Assembly: GCA_903995115.1 (NCBI GenBank)
Contig: LR877166.1
Span: forward strand, 310,001-374,000
DNA: 64,000 nt
Direction of reading: 5' to 3'
Source of the DNA: Angomonas deanei
Lineage: Eukaryota > Euglenozoa > Kinetoplastea > Trypanosomatida > Trypanosomatidae
The position numbers were made by a program, and so were the translations under genes. A model generated the notes under the pieces. It was given only the letters and a program-made list of their open reading frames with translations. It was not told where the DNA came from and did no database searches. Shown in pieces: positions 51,607 to 63,235 of this stretch (the first letter of the stretch is position 1; each line of letters begins with the position of its first letter).

Positions 51607-52501
51607 GAAATGAGAAAAAAAAAAAAAGTGAAAAAAAATAAAAATAGTGTTCTGAATCATGAAAATGGATTAAAGTGTTCGTCCTTTTTTTTTTTTTCAT
51701 CTTTTTTTTTTCTCGCGTTTTCATTTTTTATATACAGTATATATCGAAAAAAACAAAAAAAATATCAAAAAAAGAAATCATATATAAACACAAAAGAAAA
51801 AAACGACAAAATTTTTTTTAGTCAAGCGCAGGCTCAAAAAATTTTTTCCTTTTAAAAAAAAACAAAATAACAAAATTAAAAAACGAAAAAATAGGACAGT
51901 GAATGATTAAAAAAATAAGGAAAAGTAAAATAAATATATCGGAACACCCCAAAAAAGAGCAAACAACGACGATGAAGCTATTTTATTTCTTTTTTCATTT
52001 TTTTTTTTGTTCCTCGTTCTCACGTTTTTTTTTAGAAACAATTTATATCGTTGCCGTAAAGAGGTTTAGTTGAACACATCAAAAAAAAAAAAAAAAGTCT
52101 CAAAAAAAAGTATGATATACGAGATTTTTAGAAAAGGAAAATAAAAAAAAAAAAAGTGTATTAGTGGAGTATATATGAAAATATATATATATCATTTTTT
52201 TTTTTGCCAGATTATATTACAACTTTTTTTCTTTTCTTTCTTTTCACGTATTAGTCATTAAAAAATACATAAAAAAAATGTAATTGGATTTTTTTTTTTT
52301 TTTAATATTCGTTGTAACAAAATATTTTTTTTTTCACCATCGCCATCACTTTTCTTCTATCTCTCTTTTATTTTCTATTCTAGTTTTTCTTCTTCTCTAT
52401 TTTCACTAGAAAAAAAAAAAAAAGTACAGTTCAATCACTTTTTTTTATTTTTTTTTTCACCTTTTAGTATTTCGAATCATAAATTAATAAATAAATAAGA
52501 A
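51607..52501. other. Long AT-rich intergenic region
   Basis: About 895 bp without a believable gene. It is A-rich at first, then T-rich, with many homopolymers and a TATATATATA stretch near 52180. The reading frame 51610-51855 is A/T-driven and is not called. Pyrimidine-rich sequence at about 52340-52405 ends in TTTTCACTAG (AG at 52408-52409) and is a good acceptor candidate for the giant gene at 52502. Confidence 0.6.
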
Positions 52502-55500
52502 ATGAATCCCACGTGGTCCTTCTGTCTTTTCCTACTTTTATTCTGTTCTCCTCTGTTAGGCGCAAAAGAGGAAGTAGAAAACAGTAGTTGGCTAACACGG
52601 CGGAACGCATCTTCTCATAAAAATAATAATAATCATTATAATTATACGCATTGGTTTCATTTCGTGAACACGACGGATTATTTGAATAGACCTTATCAGA
52701 TAGAAAATACAGAACCGTTACGATTGCCACTGGAGCGGAAAAATAGGTCGAATGACGAAGAAAAGAGTGGCTGGTCGCAACATCGTAACTATTTTCGGGA
52801 AAATCATAAAAATTATTCACAGCTGGCGACGTACCCCGCCGCTGAGGAGTTGCACGCCACGTGGCAGCATTACGCACCGCCAGAGTCAACGACATCGGAA
52901 GAAAATTGGTTTACGACCACCTCGTCCTGCTCCGCGGCGAAAGGCTGCCCAGGGATGTCGATGGTGTGGGCCAGCGGTACCTTCACCGTGGATGAGCTCC
53001 TCAGCTACAGCAGCTTCGCCGAGCAGGACATGCGTCTCTCCCTCAAGCTGAGTCTCTGCTGTAATTATCTATTTCACGGCAATCTCCTCCGTAGCGAGGA
53101 GTTGTACGATACCTTTCTACAAGTGCTGCTGGAGGGTTCGCCCTTTCATGTGCTGTCGCCGGAGGAGAAGCGGCTCCTCTTCCCTAGGGAGCGAGGCACG
53201 ATTCTGAATACACTGAAGGCAGACAAAGCAGGGAAGCGGGAGCTGCTGCAGTCCTACCATCAGTACTCGCTACTGACAGAGGAGGACGCTAGACAGCACA
53301 ACGACGGTGACGGTAATGTGTTGATTCTCTTCACCGGTAAAGTAGGAAAAGAAGGAATGAAGAAGGTGATGGAGGTGGTGTCGGCCGCGCATGAGGTGCA
53401 GCGGGAGCGACTGCGACTGAACCGACGATTGCACAAACCGTACAGTGCACCACACGAGGAGGAGGAAGAAACAGAGGACAAAATAGAAAAAGAATCCATC
53501 GCCCATCTCCACCGCAAGGCGATGCTACTCGTCGACGCCAATATTCAGTTAAGAATTAGTAATAAGGTGCTCAAGTGCAAGTGCCCCCACACACTGCTGG
53601 TGCGGCCGGAGCTGAGTATGATGCCAGACGTGCTGCCCCCTATGGAACTAGTGGGGGTAGGGCCGCACTGCGGGGTGGAGGCGCCTTCTAGACAGAATCG
53701 TACGACCCCACGTCACTACACGCTACGTGTGCGTAAGTCGAGCAAAACAGAAGACCCCTTTTATGGTACGTTATTTCAAAAAGAGGAGTACGAGTTCGCG
53801 ACGAGCTTCTCCCTCTACCCCCCTCCGCCGCCGTCATCCGTGGTGACGTGGGTAGTATCCGCAGTACGTGGCAGCACGACGGAGCGAGAGGAGGTCGTCT
53901 ATCACAAGCGCGTGGTCCCTGCCGTGCTAGAGCTGGAGCAGGAACACAACCGCCACGACCGTGAGGCGAGGAACACCCTCGTCGAGGACAGTGGCGCCTG
54001 TCCTTACTTCACGGTAGAGCCCAATAAAAAGTATTACGTCACCGCCACCATTCAGCGCGGAACAGCGACGCCACAAGTCTTGAACGGCACCTACACCCTT
54101 CGTCTGCCCTTCCCCCGTCACTGGTCTCTCCCACCGGTCCACTCCGCACCCCACTTTGGTAGAGACCGGTGGATGAAGCTGTCTCCTCAGTACACGTTGT
54201 CACACCCGGAGGTGGCGAAGGGTCTGGATGGACGACAGCGGGAGGTCCCTTATTACGGTTACTGGGAGAACACACCGCTGTCCGGGGAGCCGTTGCCGCA
54301 GCGGAGTAGACGAGTACGACACAACCCTTACACCGCTCCCGACGGCGACACCTTTCCCTTGTTTGTCGGACACAACCTGGTCGGGTACTTTGTGAGTGAC
54401 GTGGATGAGGTGTGCGATCCCGTACCGCTGGAAGGACACGACCTGTGGTCTGTGCAGTCGATCCTTCTCACCCCATCCCCCGCCACCGCCTGCACGAACA
54501 GCGCGGAGGTGGAGGCGTTACAGCTACACCGACTGCTGCACCGTATGCGACGAGAGAGAGGATTTCAGGTAAACATACGAAACACGTCGTGGACCTCGGA
54601 GGAGGCGGAGAGTGCCGTGGAGGGGCGCTACCGCTGTCGATCCCGTCGAGAGTACGATAGACGACGCTCCCCCAACAGCCCGGTCGAGTACGACGGGACG
54701 TGTGAGGCCACACCGACCGTCATGGGCGGTCTGACCGAGACCACAGCGGAACTGAGTTTACCCCGCCGCGGTGTGTTTGATGTCGAGTGGATAGCACGTG
54801 TCGTCGTGGGAAATCGATCTCTCCTGATTAAAGAAAATATCGACCCCAATGTCACCGCCGTGTTGCCTGCGTATGCGGAGGAAGGGGAGGCACGGACGGA
54901 CCTAGAAATAAAATCCAATACGCTGATTGTGGTCCGTCGGCTGCATAGTTATCCCTCTCATGTCGAAGTAGAGCTACCCATGTACCGGCGGCGCATGGCG
55001 GTGGCAGCGCCCACCCCGACTGGCCAGCTGCGCGACACCAAGCGCGTCACCTTACAGGGGTACTGGCGGGTCCGTGCCCCCCTCGTCCAGATGAGCATTG
55101 ATGAGCGATTACAAGTAGAGTTGGATACGAGCTCGGTCCCGAATGTGCGGCGCGTGCTGCCGGAGGGATCGCTTCAGTTCGTCGTACAAGACCCCGGTGA
55201 GGACTTGGCCTCCACCCACGGTATTCCTTATACCTCCCGCTGCCCTGACTTTGGGGTGGAGTACGTGGTACGAGTGGTGGCGCTGCTCGCCCCGCCGATC
55301 GTCCCTGCCTACGAGATTGTATACACGGAGGAGGCGTGTGTCGAGGTGGAGGCCCCCCGCGCTGGACACAAGGATGAGGTCGTCCGGTGGCAAGTGCTCC
55401 CCTGTCCAGCGGCCGTGGCCCCGCCGTATATGGTAGAACTACCGATCGTCGACGAGGAGACGGACCTGACCGTCTGGCGTGCCTGCGGGGTGGAGGTGCA

Positions 55501-58500
55501 TCACTGGTGTGAGGTGGTGTGGTCCGCCACCAACCTGGTGGGCGTCGTGAACAAGACTTACTCCCTCCGCCGCTGCGAGCGCCCACCAGAGGTGTTCTTT
55601 CATCAGAATGGCGATCAGCAAGTCGAAGGACTGCCGGTGCGCTACTTTTATCCCCTTCCAATCCGGACGGAGGAGCCGTCGCAGCAGACGCCTCACGCGG
55701 TGGTGCCCGTCACGGATGGCTTGGAAGCGGAGTGGGGTACCTTGGAGGAGGTGTACCCCGGCACCGCCCGCCGTCGCACGATCTTACCGGTCGCCGGCTA
55801 CGAGGCGGAGTTTGGCTACTCTTTTAACACGACCGGGAAACACGCCTACTACGAAGCCAACTTCACCCCGGTTCGCTTGGAGGTTGCCTGTCAGTACAAT
55901 GTCACCAAGACCCATTATATCCGTCTGGGGGCCGACGTGAACGAGCGAATCTGCTTCCGCCCCCGTCACCACACCGACGACGGACGCCTGCCCGAGGAGG
56001 AGGAGGGAAGTGTGCTACTGGAGGAAGTCAGCAACGACGAAAAGTTTTGGTCTCATTTTAATACCGCACAAGCGAGGGAGGAACACGAGGCGGACGCCGA
56101 AAACTACTTTGAGCGACGTCGAGAGGCGATTCGCCGACGAGAGAACCGACTGGACAAGGTGCTGGGTGATACCTTCACCCTCACCCACACCCCGCTGTAC
56201 CGTCGACTGCACTACACACCACTGGGGGAGAGTACGTTCATTCCGTATGATTATGTGATACGCACCTCACGGGAGTCCGAGGTGCCGCAGGAGGACCGAG
56301 AGCAGTTCGCCCTGCGTGGAATGTGTCGTCAGCGCGAAGGCTACACCTCTCTGTTTGTCGTGAACCCCAAAGGCTCGGTGGAGCTAGACGATCGCTATGG
56401 CACGGTGTGGCCACCGCCAGCCCCGCCCGCCATCGGCGTGTTGCCCTTCTGCGCCCCTCGCATGATCTTCTCTCGTCACCCGGACTTGTACAAGACGTAC
56501 ATGTTCGACTACACGTGGACCTGCAATGAGTCGGATATCATTACCGTTACCAAACAGGACCCAATGATATCTACTTTCATCCACTCCGAGTACGACCCAG
56601 ACGGGACGGGACGACCGGTGAATGTGAATAGCACGAATTGCCGTCTGAAGGTGTACAATCATGCGACACGGACCATGAAGGAGGATTGGTTCTTGGTGAA
56701 GCGCGTGTACCCCACCCGCTTTCCCAACTCTCGGTTCATTATCTTTGGCTATAATAGTGTTTCCACCGTGCTGAGTTTTGTCCGTCGCACCGACCGCAAA
56801 GGCCGTCCACTGCGAGAGGCGAATGCTCGTGGAGAGTATGTGGTGGTACCGACCCCGCACAAGACACGTCGCGTGGTGGGCAGTCGCGTCCTTCTTCATG
56901 TGGACAGCCCCGCTAGTCCACACTTAGCGGTGTGGGCGGTGACAGCCGCCACGCCACACTCGGCCAAGGTGACCAGTGCGCACATGATTGACCTGACGCA
57001 CTTCACCCCACACTTCCAGTCCAAGGAGGCGCTGGAGCGAGGGAAGGGCGGGGCCACCGCCACCCTCTCCGGGTTAGAGTACAGCGGACTGTACACGGTG
57101 ACACACTATCAGCCAGACCCCGTCTATCCTAACGTGTGCCCCAATGCCACTCTCGAGGAAACCTTGGAAGTATTCCGGGCCGAGGTGACGCTGAAGACGG
57201 CGTTTGTCTGCGGTGCGACGGCCTCAATCCATGCGGTGCCCATCCCGAAGGAAATCTCGCATCAGTTCATTGGGCAGTGGGAGGTGGTGTCGCTGGAGAC
57301 CGCACCAGGCGAAGTGTGGACGGGGGGGCCCAGCTTGTCTGGCATCCGCTTCGACCACGAGAATCACGGCAACACGCTGGTGCATGGACTACCGTTTGGG
57401 GTGCTGACCCTTCGCTGGGCCATCTACCGACTGCTCCCAGACCAACTGGAGACCGTCGGCGGGGAGGAGACGGAGGCAGACTTGGAGGAGCTGAACCGAC
57501 TCTTTGGTGGCACCGATCGCGTCAACTTCACCGCTGGGAAAGAATCGTATCGACGGGAACTGGTGGACTACGATGACATGACGGTGTACGTCATTACGGA
57601 GAATTTATTGTCCGATCAAGTAGTGACCCTCTCCGACACCGCCGACATCCTTCGCACGTCCTCCACTGTCAATTGGGTTATTGAGCACGATCCTAGCAAG
57701 GCCGTCCGCCTGTCGTCCACCCCTATTCAGAACTACACGCTTTTACAAACGAGCGAGACGGAGGAGACACGGAATATGTTTGAGGAGCTACGAGAGCGAT
57801 ACCCCTACATTGGGAAACAACCCCGCCCCGGCACGGAGCTGCTCACGGCGGATCGGCTGCCAGTGGGCAGTGTGAAGCTAGGGTACGACCTGCAGCCCTC
57901 TCGCAATGTGTTCGGCCTCATGAAGGACCACACCTGCTCCATGCGAGGGGTACTGCACATTGAACGGGTGTCTGCCTTTCTGACCGCCAACACTACCATG
58001 GATCACGAGTGTGATGGGTACACGGGCAGAGGAAAGATTACCCTCTGTCTGCACGCCGAGCGCGGGGGCCACCCCTCCAGCCGGAAGGAGAGACAGCTGT
58101 CACGGGTACGCCTGATTCCGCTCACCGAGATGGAGCGGACGTTGAAGAAAGGGGCGCTGGAGGTGGAGAGGAAAGGTTGCAGTGTGCCCTGGTGGACATG
58201 GGAGAAGACCAAGTGGGAGAATATAACGGAAGTGCGTCCGATGGACTTGCCGGCCCGTCGGTGTTTTGAGTTTATCGCCACCGCCGGACGTCATCTTTCT
58301 CCGCGAGAGGTATCGCACCCACTCTTCATGTCCCTCCACGGCGCCAACCTGCCACCCGAGTCGGAGGTGACGTGCAAAGATTTCATTTCCAGTCGCATCA
58401 TGGAAGGCGCGACGCACCACAGCCGGACGGACCCGCAGAACGTTGGACCTCATCTCTTCCCCTTCAGCAGCACGAGTCAGCGGAACACCCAACCCTACCT

Positions 58501-61500
58501 TATCCCTGTGCTAGAGACCAACTCCCTGCAGCGGTTAAATATCTCCATGCGACCCATGCTGGGGGATCAGCGAATGCCAGATGAAGTGACCACGGAACTA
58601 AATGTGAGCCGTGGCGGAGAGTCGGTGGTGACCCTAAAAATGGATCTCTCCGCCCCCGACGGTTGGCTGGCTTCTTTGTGGAGGAGACCAATCAGACCGA
58701 GGCGCAGTTCCTCTACGAGGCGGAGCGTCACCCACTCTTTCCACTGTTAGTCCGTTGTGTGGAGGGCAGCCTGCATGCCGGCGAGGTGCTGCAGTTCTGG
58801 GAGGAAACGAACCGACCGGATGGGTTGGTAGGGACGACCCTGGCGGAGTGGCTCAGCTATGCGCGGTATGTGGCACAGGATAGAATCCCCTGTGAGGTGT
58901 TCTTCGCCGCCAAGGCACACATCCTGCCGCCGATGCAGTCTGGTGGTCGCGGTTGGGCAAAGGGAAGGCGGACCGTCACCCTCAAGGAGGACGGTGACGC
59001 CGCCCTTACCTCGCTGGATGCGATGGAGAGAGAAGTAGGCGTGATGCACCCCGAGCGGGTCTTCACCGCGGAGGGAATCGACATCACAGGACTGCCGCCA
59101 GACTTGCAGAAGGCAGTCCGTCAGCGACGGTCTACTAAGGAACAGTATGTACGTCTGATGGAGGAGCGGCGGCGGCAGCGGCTGGAGCGGGAGAAGAAGG
59201 CCTCACAGCAGGTGGACGTACCAGGAGGGTCCTCGTCTGGCCTGTCCCCGAGAGAGCGACTACTGGCCGTGCTGGCCTCCTACCGTGCCTCCTCCCCAGA
59301 ACAGGAAGTGGTGGCGATTCGCGTGAAGCTACCCGGCGAGCCGCAGTTCACGGTCCCCTACGACGTCTTCCTGCGCACGGCGCTCCATAAGGATGTGATC
59401 TGTGGTTCACGGGTGAGTCCCACCCGCGGTCCGCACTCTCTCGTGCACTTTGGTCGTCTCGTCATAAAGGACGTCCCACCTCTCTTCCACCCTCCTCCGC
59501 CTGTGAAGCAGTGTGAGGTGGAGGGACACATCCCACCGGTGGTGCTGCACGTGGAGGGCGCTGTCTTCGCGGCGGAATCTTTTTCGAGCAGTCAAATAAT
59601 CTTGGAAGAAATACAGAACCCTCACTTGCCCCCCATCAAGGAGACGGCGAAGCTAGGCGTGGGCCTTCTCCCCTGCCTGCGGGAGATGCTCGACGGCGCC
59701 ACCGCCATCGTGACGCGGGAAACCATGAAAGATGTCGCCTTGCAGCTGAATTACTGTCCTAGCTTCCAAATGCTATCCAGCGACGAGTACGACGTGCGGG
59801 TTGACAGCGAGGAACTGCTGCGACGACTGCAGCACCCCCGCTATCTGAGAATTGTCATTAAGAACGCATTGCGCCCCGACAGCTTTACCAGCACGACGAA
59901 AGGCAACCCGACGGACGTGAACGTGACGATAGAGGTTCGTCCCACCATCGCGCGGCTGCACTTGCGAGCCGGGGAAGAGCTATTGCAGCGAGGTCGGGTC
60001 CCCTACTTTCCCAGGAACACCACCCGACCAATGCTGGTCTGCGAGAGTACCCTACGGGAGGAAGGATTTGAGCTGGGCATTGAGCTAGTAGGCGACCAGT
60101 GGACCCTCGATCACACCGGCCGGCAATCTTCCTCTCCGTGGATGGAGGAGGGTAATGACACGACGGAGCATCAAAAAGAGAATATTACGTCATCGGAGTC
60201 GACGCTGGTGAATAGTTTCAGTGTGGTGGGCACCGACGGGCCCCGAGGACGTACGGCCACCACCTTCACACCATCGGTGGCGGCAGCTACAAGTCGCACT
60301 TTCTAGGAAATATTTCCACCACGTCCAGTCTGTCGCCCAGCGCTCCCCCTATCGCAGTTTTGTGAACTACTTCAACACCACTTTCATCAGCTTGCTCATT
60401 CCGTCGTTGAGGGAGGACCGCGCCAGACGACCGTCCGGCCTGGAGTGGTTAGGGACCTCTACCGATGCCACTATGGACCGAATGGTGAAACAAGTATATG
60501 GCAGTAGCAATCGTTACACCCCTAATACACCTTCCGCGGAGGCCGACCAGCGACAGCTGTGGACCTCTCTTCCTTCGGTGCGTCCTTTCAGTAAAGTGGA
60601 AGAGATACTCTTCTCCGTGCCAGGGCTGACCACTCTCTGCGCTGGCTGTCTGCTGGCGGACACCCACTTCTTCATTGCGGGGGATCTCACCGGGCGGTGG
60701 ACCTACAGTGCGTCTAGCAGTGTGTCGGTGGCCCCTCGCTCTCCCCTCTATCCCCCTCCACTCGATAACACGGAGCTGGCGCGGCCGCTCCTCGTGCCGT
60801 GGGATCACCCTTCTCGTGTCCCTCGCACCTGGGCGATGCACTGGCTGTGTCCTACCGCCGCCTGCCGCACGTTACGGCAGTTCATAATTTTTGGCGGCCC
60901 CCCACCGTCCCTCACGCCGGTACGCCGTATCTGCAGCTGGAGGTGGTGCTGTATGCGGTGCGGGATGGACTAGGCATTGAGCGAAAATTATCGGACCGAC
61001 CGACGGCACTCATGCGGAGCGTTCCTCTTCCACTACAGGAGGTACTCCGGGCCGAGGACGCACGAGGCTTTCGTGACTCCCACACCCCACGATCCATCAC
61101 GCTACCCGTCCCAGACCGCGAGGCGGAGGCGGGCTACACCGCGCTGCAGGCCGACGTCCTCCGCTACCGCGCCAACCCTCGTCACGCCACGTATCAGTAC
61201 AACCGCGACACCCCACGCACGGAGGGACTCCTCTCCGTGAATGCCTCCGTCATGCTGAAGCTATGTGTCCCGAAGCGGCAGGCCAACCCGCCGAACCCTT
61301 CCCAGCCGGTCTACCTTTCCCCCCAGGAGGAGCACCATTGCATGATTGTGAGCATCACCGATACGGTGCTGACGGTGGAGGCCCCCAAGCCGGCCGCTAC
61401 GCCTTCCTGGCTACGACAGTGGCTGCAGCGACTGCACGCGGGGCCGACCAAGGAGGAGGAGGAAACGTCTCTCAGGCGGAATGCATTCATCTACCTGTGG

Positions 61501-61830
61501 TTGCATAATTTGTATATTGCGGTGGCGGTGTATGTGGCGCTCCCAAAAGTAGGATTGTATCGTTATTATGAGGTGGAGCGACGGGGCGCACGGTATACCC
61601 CGTCTGCCGACTTGGAGAACCGAGAAAAGGCACGGGTGGCGCTCACGATCATGTACTTTGTGACCCTTGTCTTTACGCATCTGTATCTACCGGAGCTCTG
61701 GTTGTTGTGGTGGTGTTCGGCGTGGATGATGCGGCTTTACGCTGCCTTTGACACGGGTGTGCAGGGACGACGGTGGGGCATCATCCTGTTTGCTATATCC
61801 GCCGCGTGGTACTATCTGTCGACAGCATAA
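52502..61830 (+). CDS. Giant secretory-pathway membrane protein, about 3,100 codons, frame-broken near its 3' end
   Basis: ATG 52502 starts with a clear signal peptide (residues 1-21, hydrophobic SFCLFLLLFCSPLLGA). An uninterrupted frame runs to 58750 (2,082 codons). The coding sequence then moves through other frames: the 547-codon stretch to 60306 (FFVEETNQTEAQFLYEAERH follows on from the first), the stretch to 60973, and the last to 61830, with changes near 58660, 60270-60330 and 60810-60840. No start codon or splice signal lies at these points, so one protein of about 3,100 residues is likely. Its long lumenal part is rich in N-x-T/S sites, Cys and short beta-like segments, possibly repeated Ig-like folds. 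It ends in at least three hydrophobic segments (about 61480-61555, 61636-61745, 61772-61827). A gp210-type nucleoporin is one thought, but size and several membrane segments argue against it. Family unknown. Confidence 0.7.
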
Positions 61831-62051
61831 AAAATAAATAAATAATAATTCTTTTTTTATTACATAAAATTTATAGAGTTATACAATATATATTATAATT
61901 ACGATCACTACCTATTTTTATTTTCGTTTCCTCGTTTTTGTTTCTCCGATTTTCCGGTGAGATGAACTAAAGACAATCAACCACGCGAACTCCTCTCTCT
62001 TTTTCTTTTTATTATTATAGAATTAGTTTTTTTTTTTTTTTTCCCCTTTCC

Positions 62052-62855
62052 ATGCGACCCTTTCTCCAACTTAGCACCCGCGGCATGCGACTCTATGGCG
62101 GCCGCCCCCCCTGCCTCCGCCTCACCACCCTCCCCCTCCTCCGCGGCATCAGTAGTCCCTCCGTCTCCGCCGATATCGCGGACAGCAAAGGCAGCCGCAA
62201 GGTGACGCAGGAAGAGATCGACGCTCGTGAACGACGGGAGGAGCGCCGGCGGGACCCCAACGCCCATACGGAGGAGGTCCACCAAGGGACGGTGGGCGAG
62301 GCGGGCGGGTACAACCCTTGGGAGGTGCTAGGACTCAAACCCGGCGCCACCACCCAAACCATCCGACTACGCTATCATCAACTCATGAAGGAGGTGCACC
62401 CCGACATGGCGCCAGACGGTGGGGATATTCCTCGACTGAATCAAATCAATAAAGCGTATGAGCTCGTCACCAAGAGCCCCACGCTCGACCGGCGGTACCG
62501 CAACTTGGTGAGTGACACACAGTATGTGTATTATAAGTTTCTACCGGAATGGATGGCCAGAAATGTCGACGAGATGCCACGGTACTGGTCGTGGGTGAAG
62601 TGGCGCACGCCGTCTGGGTTTCAAATTTTTTTAATGCTGGTGGGGTGCTACGCGTTGGGGCGATTTTTTTCCGCGATGCCGAAACTGACGACGGTGTTTT
62701 GTGTGTCGGTGCTCATTGACGTTTTGTTTCACACGATGATTGCCCCCGCGGCGCTTGCGATGCTCTTCTTGTATAGTATTATGGCATACCGTAGCTACGA
62801 CATGGCCTGGCTGACCTCGCCCAAGGGATTCCTGCGAAGGGAGCTGGGATACTAA
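62052..62855 (+). CDS. Membrane-anchored J-domain protein, probably mitochondrial
   Basis: This 267-residue protein has a basic N-terminus (MRPFLQLSTRGMRLYGGRPP) typical of mitochondrial import. A J domain lies at about residues 87-150, NPWEVLGLKPGATTQTIRLR with the essential HPD at 116-118 and INKAYELV following, so it can stimulate an Hsp70 ATPase. The C-terminal third has two or three hydrophobic segments (SGFQIFLMLVGCYALGRFF and VLIDVLFHTMIAPAALAMLF), anchoring it in a membrane, most likely the inner mitochondrial membrane. No zinc-finger or DnaJ C-domain is present, so it is a type III J protein. The gene is intact. Confidence 0.88.
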   Translation: MRPFLQLSTRGMRLYGGRPPCLRLTTLPLLRGISSPSVSADIADSKGSRKVTQEEIDARERREERRRDPNAHTEEVHQGTVGEAGGYNPWEVLGLKPGATTQTIRLRYHQLMKEVHPDMAPDGGDIPRLNQINKAYELVTKSPTLDRRYRNLVSDTQYVYYKFLPEWMARNVDEMPRYWSWVKWRTPSGFQIFLMLVGCYALGRFFSAMPKLTTVFCVSVLIDVLFHTMIAPAALAMLFLYSIMAYRSYDMAWLTSPKGFLRRELGY

Positions 62856-63235
62856 TCAATAATATTAATAATAATACTTTTTTTTTTTTTTATAATAATA
62901 AGCGTTTCCGTCAAATGTTCTTTTTTTTTTTTACACGAAGATATTTACACACACACACATATATATATATAATACTATGATGAGAATTTATTTTTGTTTA
63001 TTTTGGAATTGATGTGAACAAAGAATTGTTTTTTTTTTTTTTTTGATTTCTGCTGAATATTGTATTTTCCCTCTTCCTCCTTTTTTAGCAAAAAGAAAAA
63101 AAAAAATAACCTTTGCTACAGATATTTCTGTTTTTTTTTTTTCATTTTATGTATATTACCTGAAAAGCAAAGAATTATATAATTTATTGAACGTTTTTAC
63201 TTTTTATTATTATATATTCACACAATTGTTCATTC
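62856..63235. other. AT-rich intergenic region
   Basis: No gene is seen. It contains T runs, CA and TA dinucleotide repeats near 62949-62972, and a pyrimidine tract at about 63066-63088 (CCCTCTTCCTCCTTTTTTAG) ending in AG (63087-63088), a likely splice acceptor for the last gene. A further T run follows at about 63130-63142. Confidence 0.55.
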
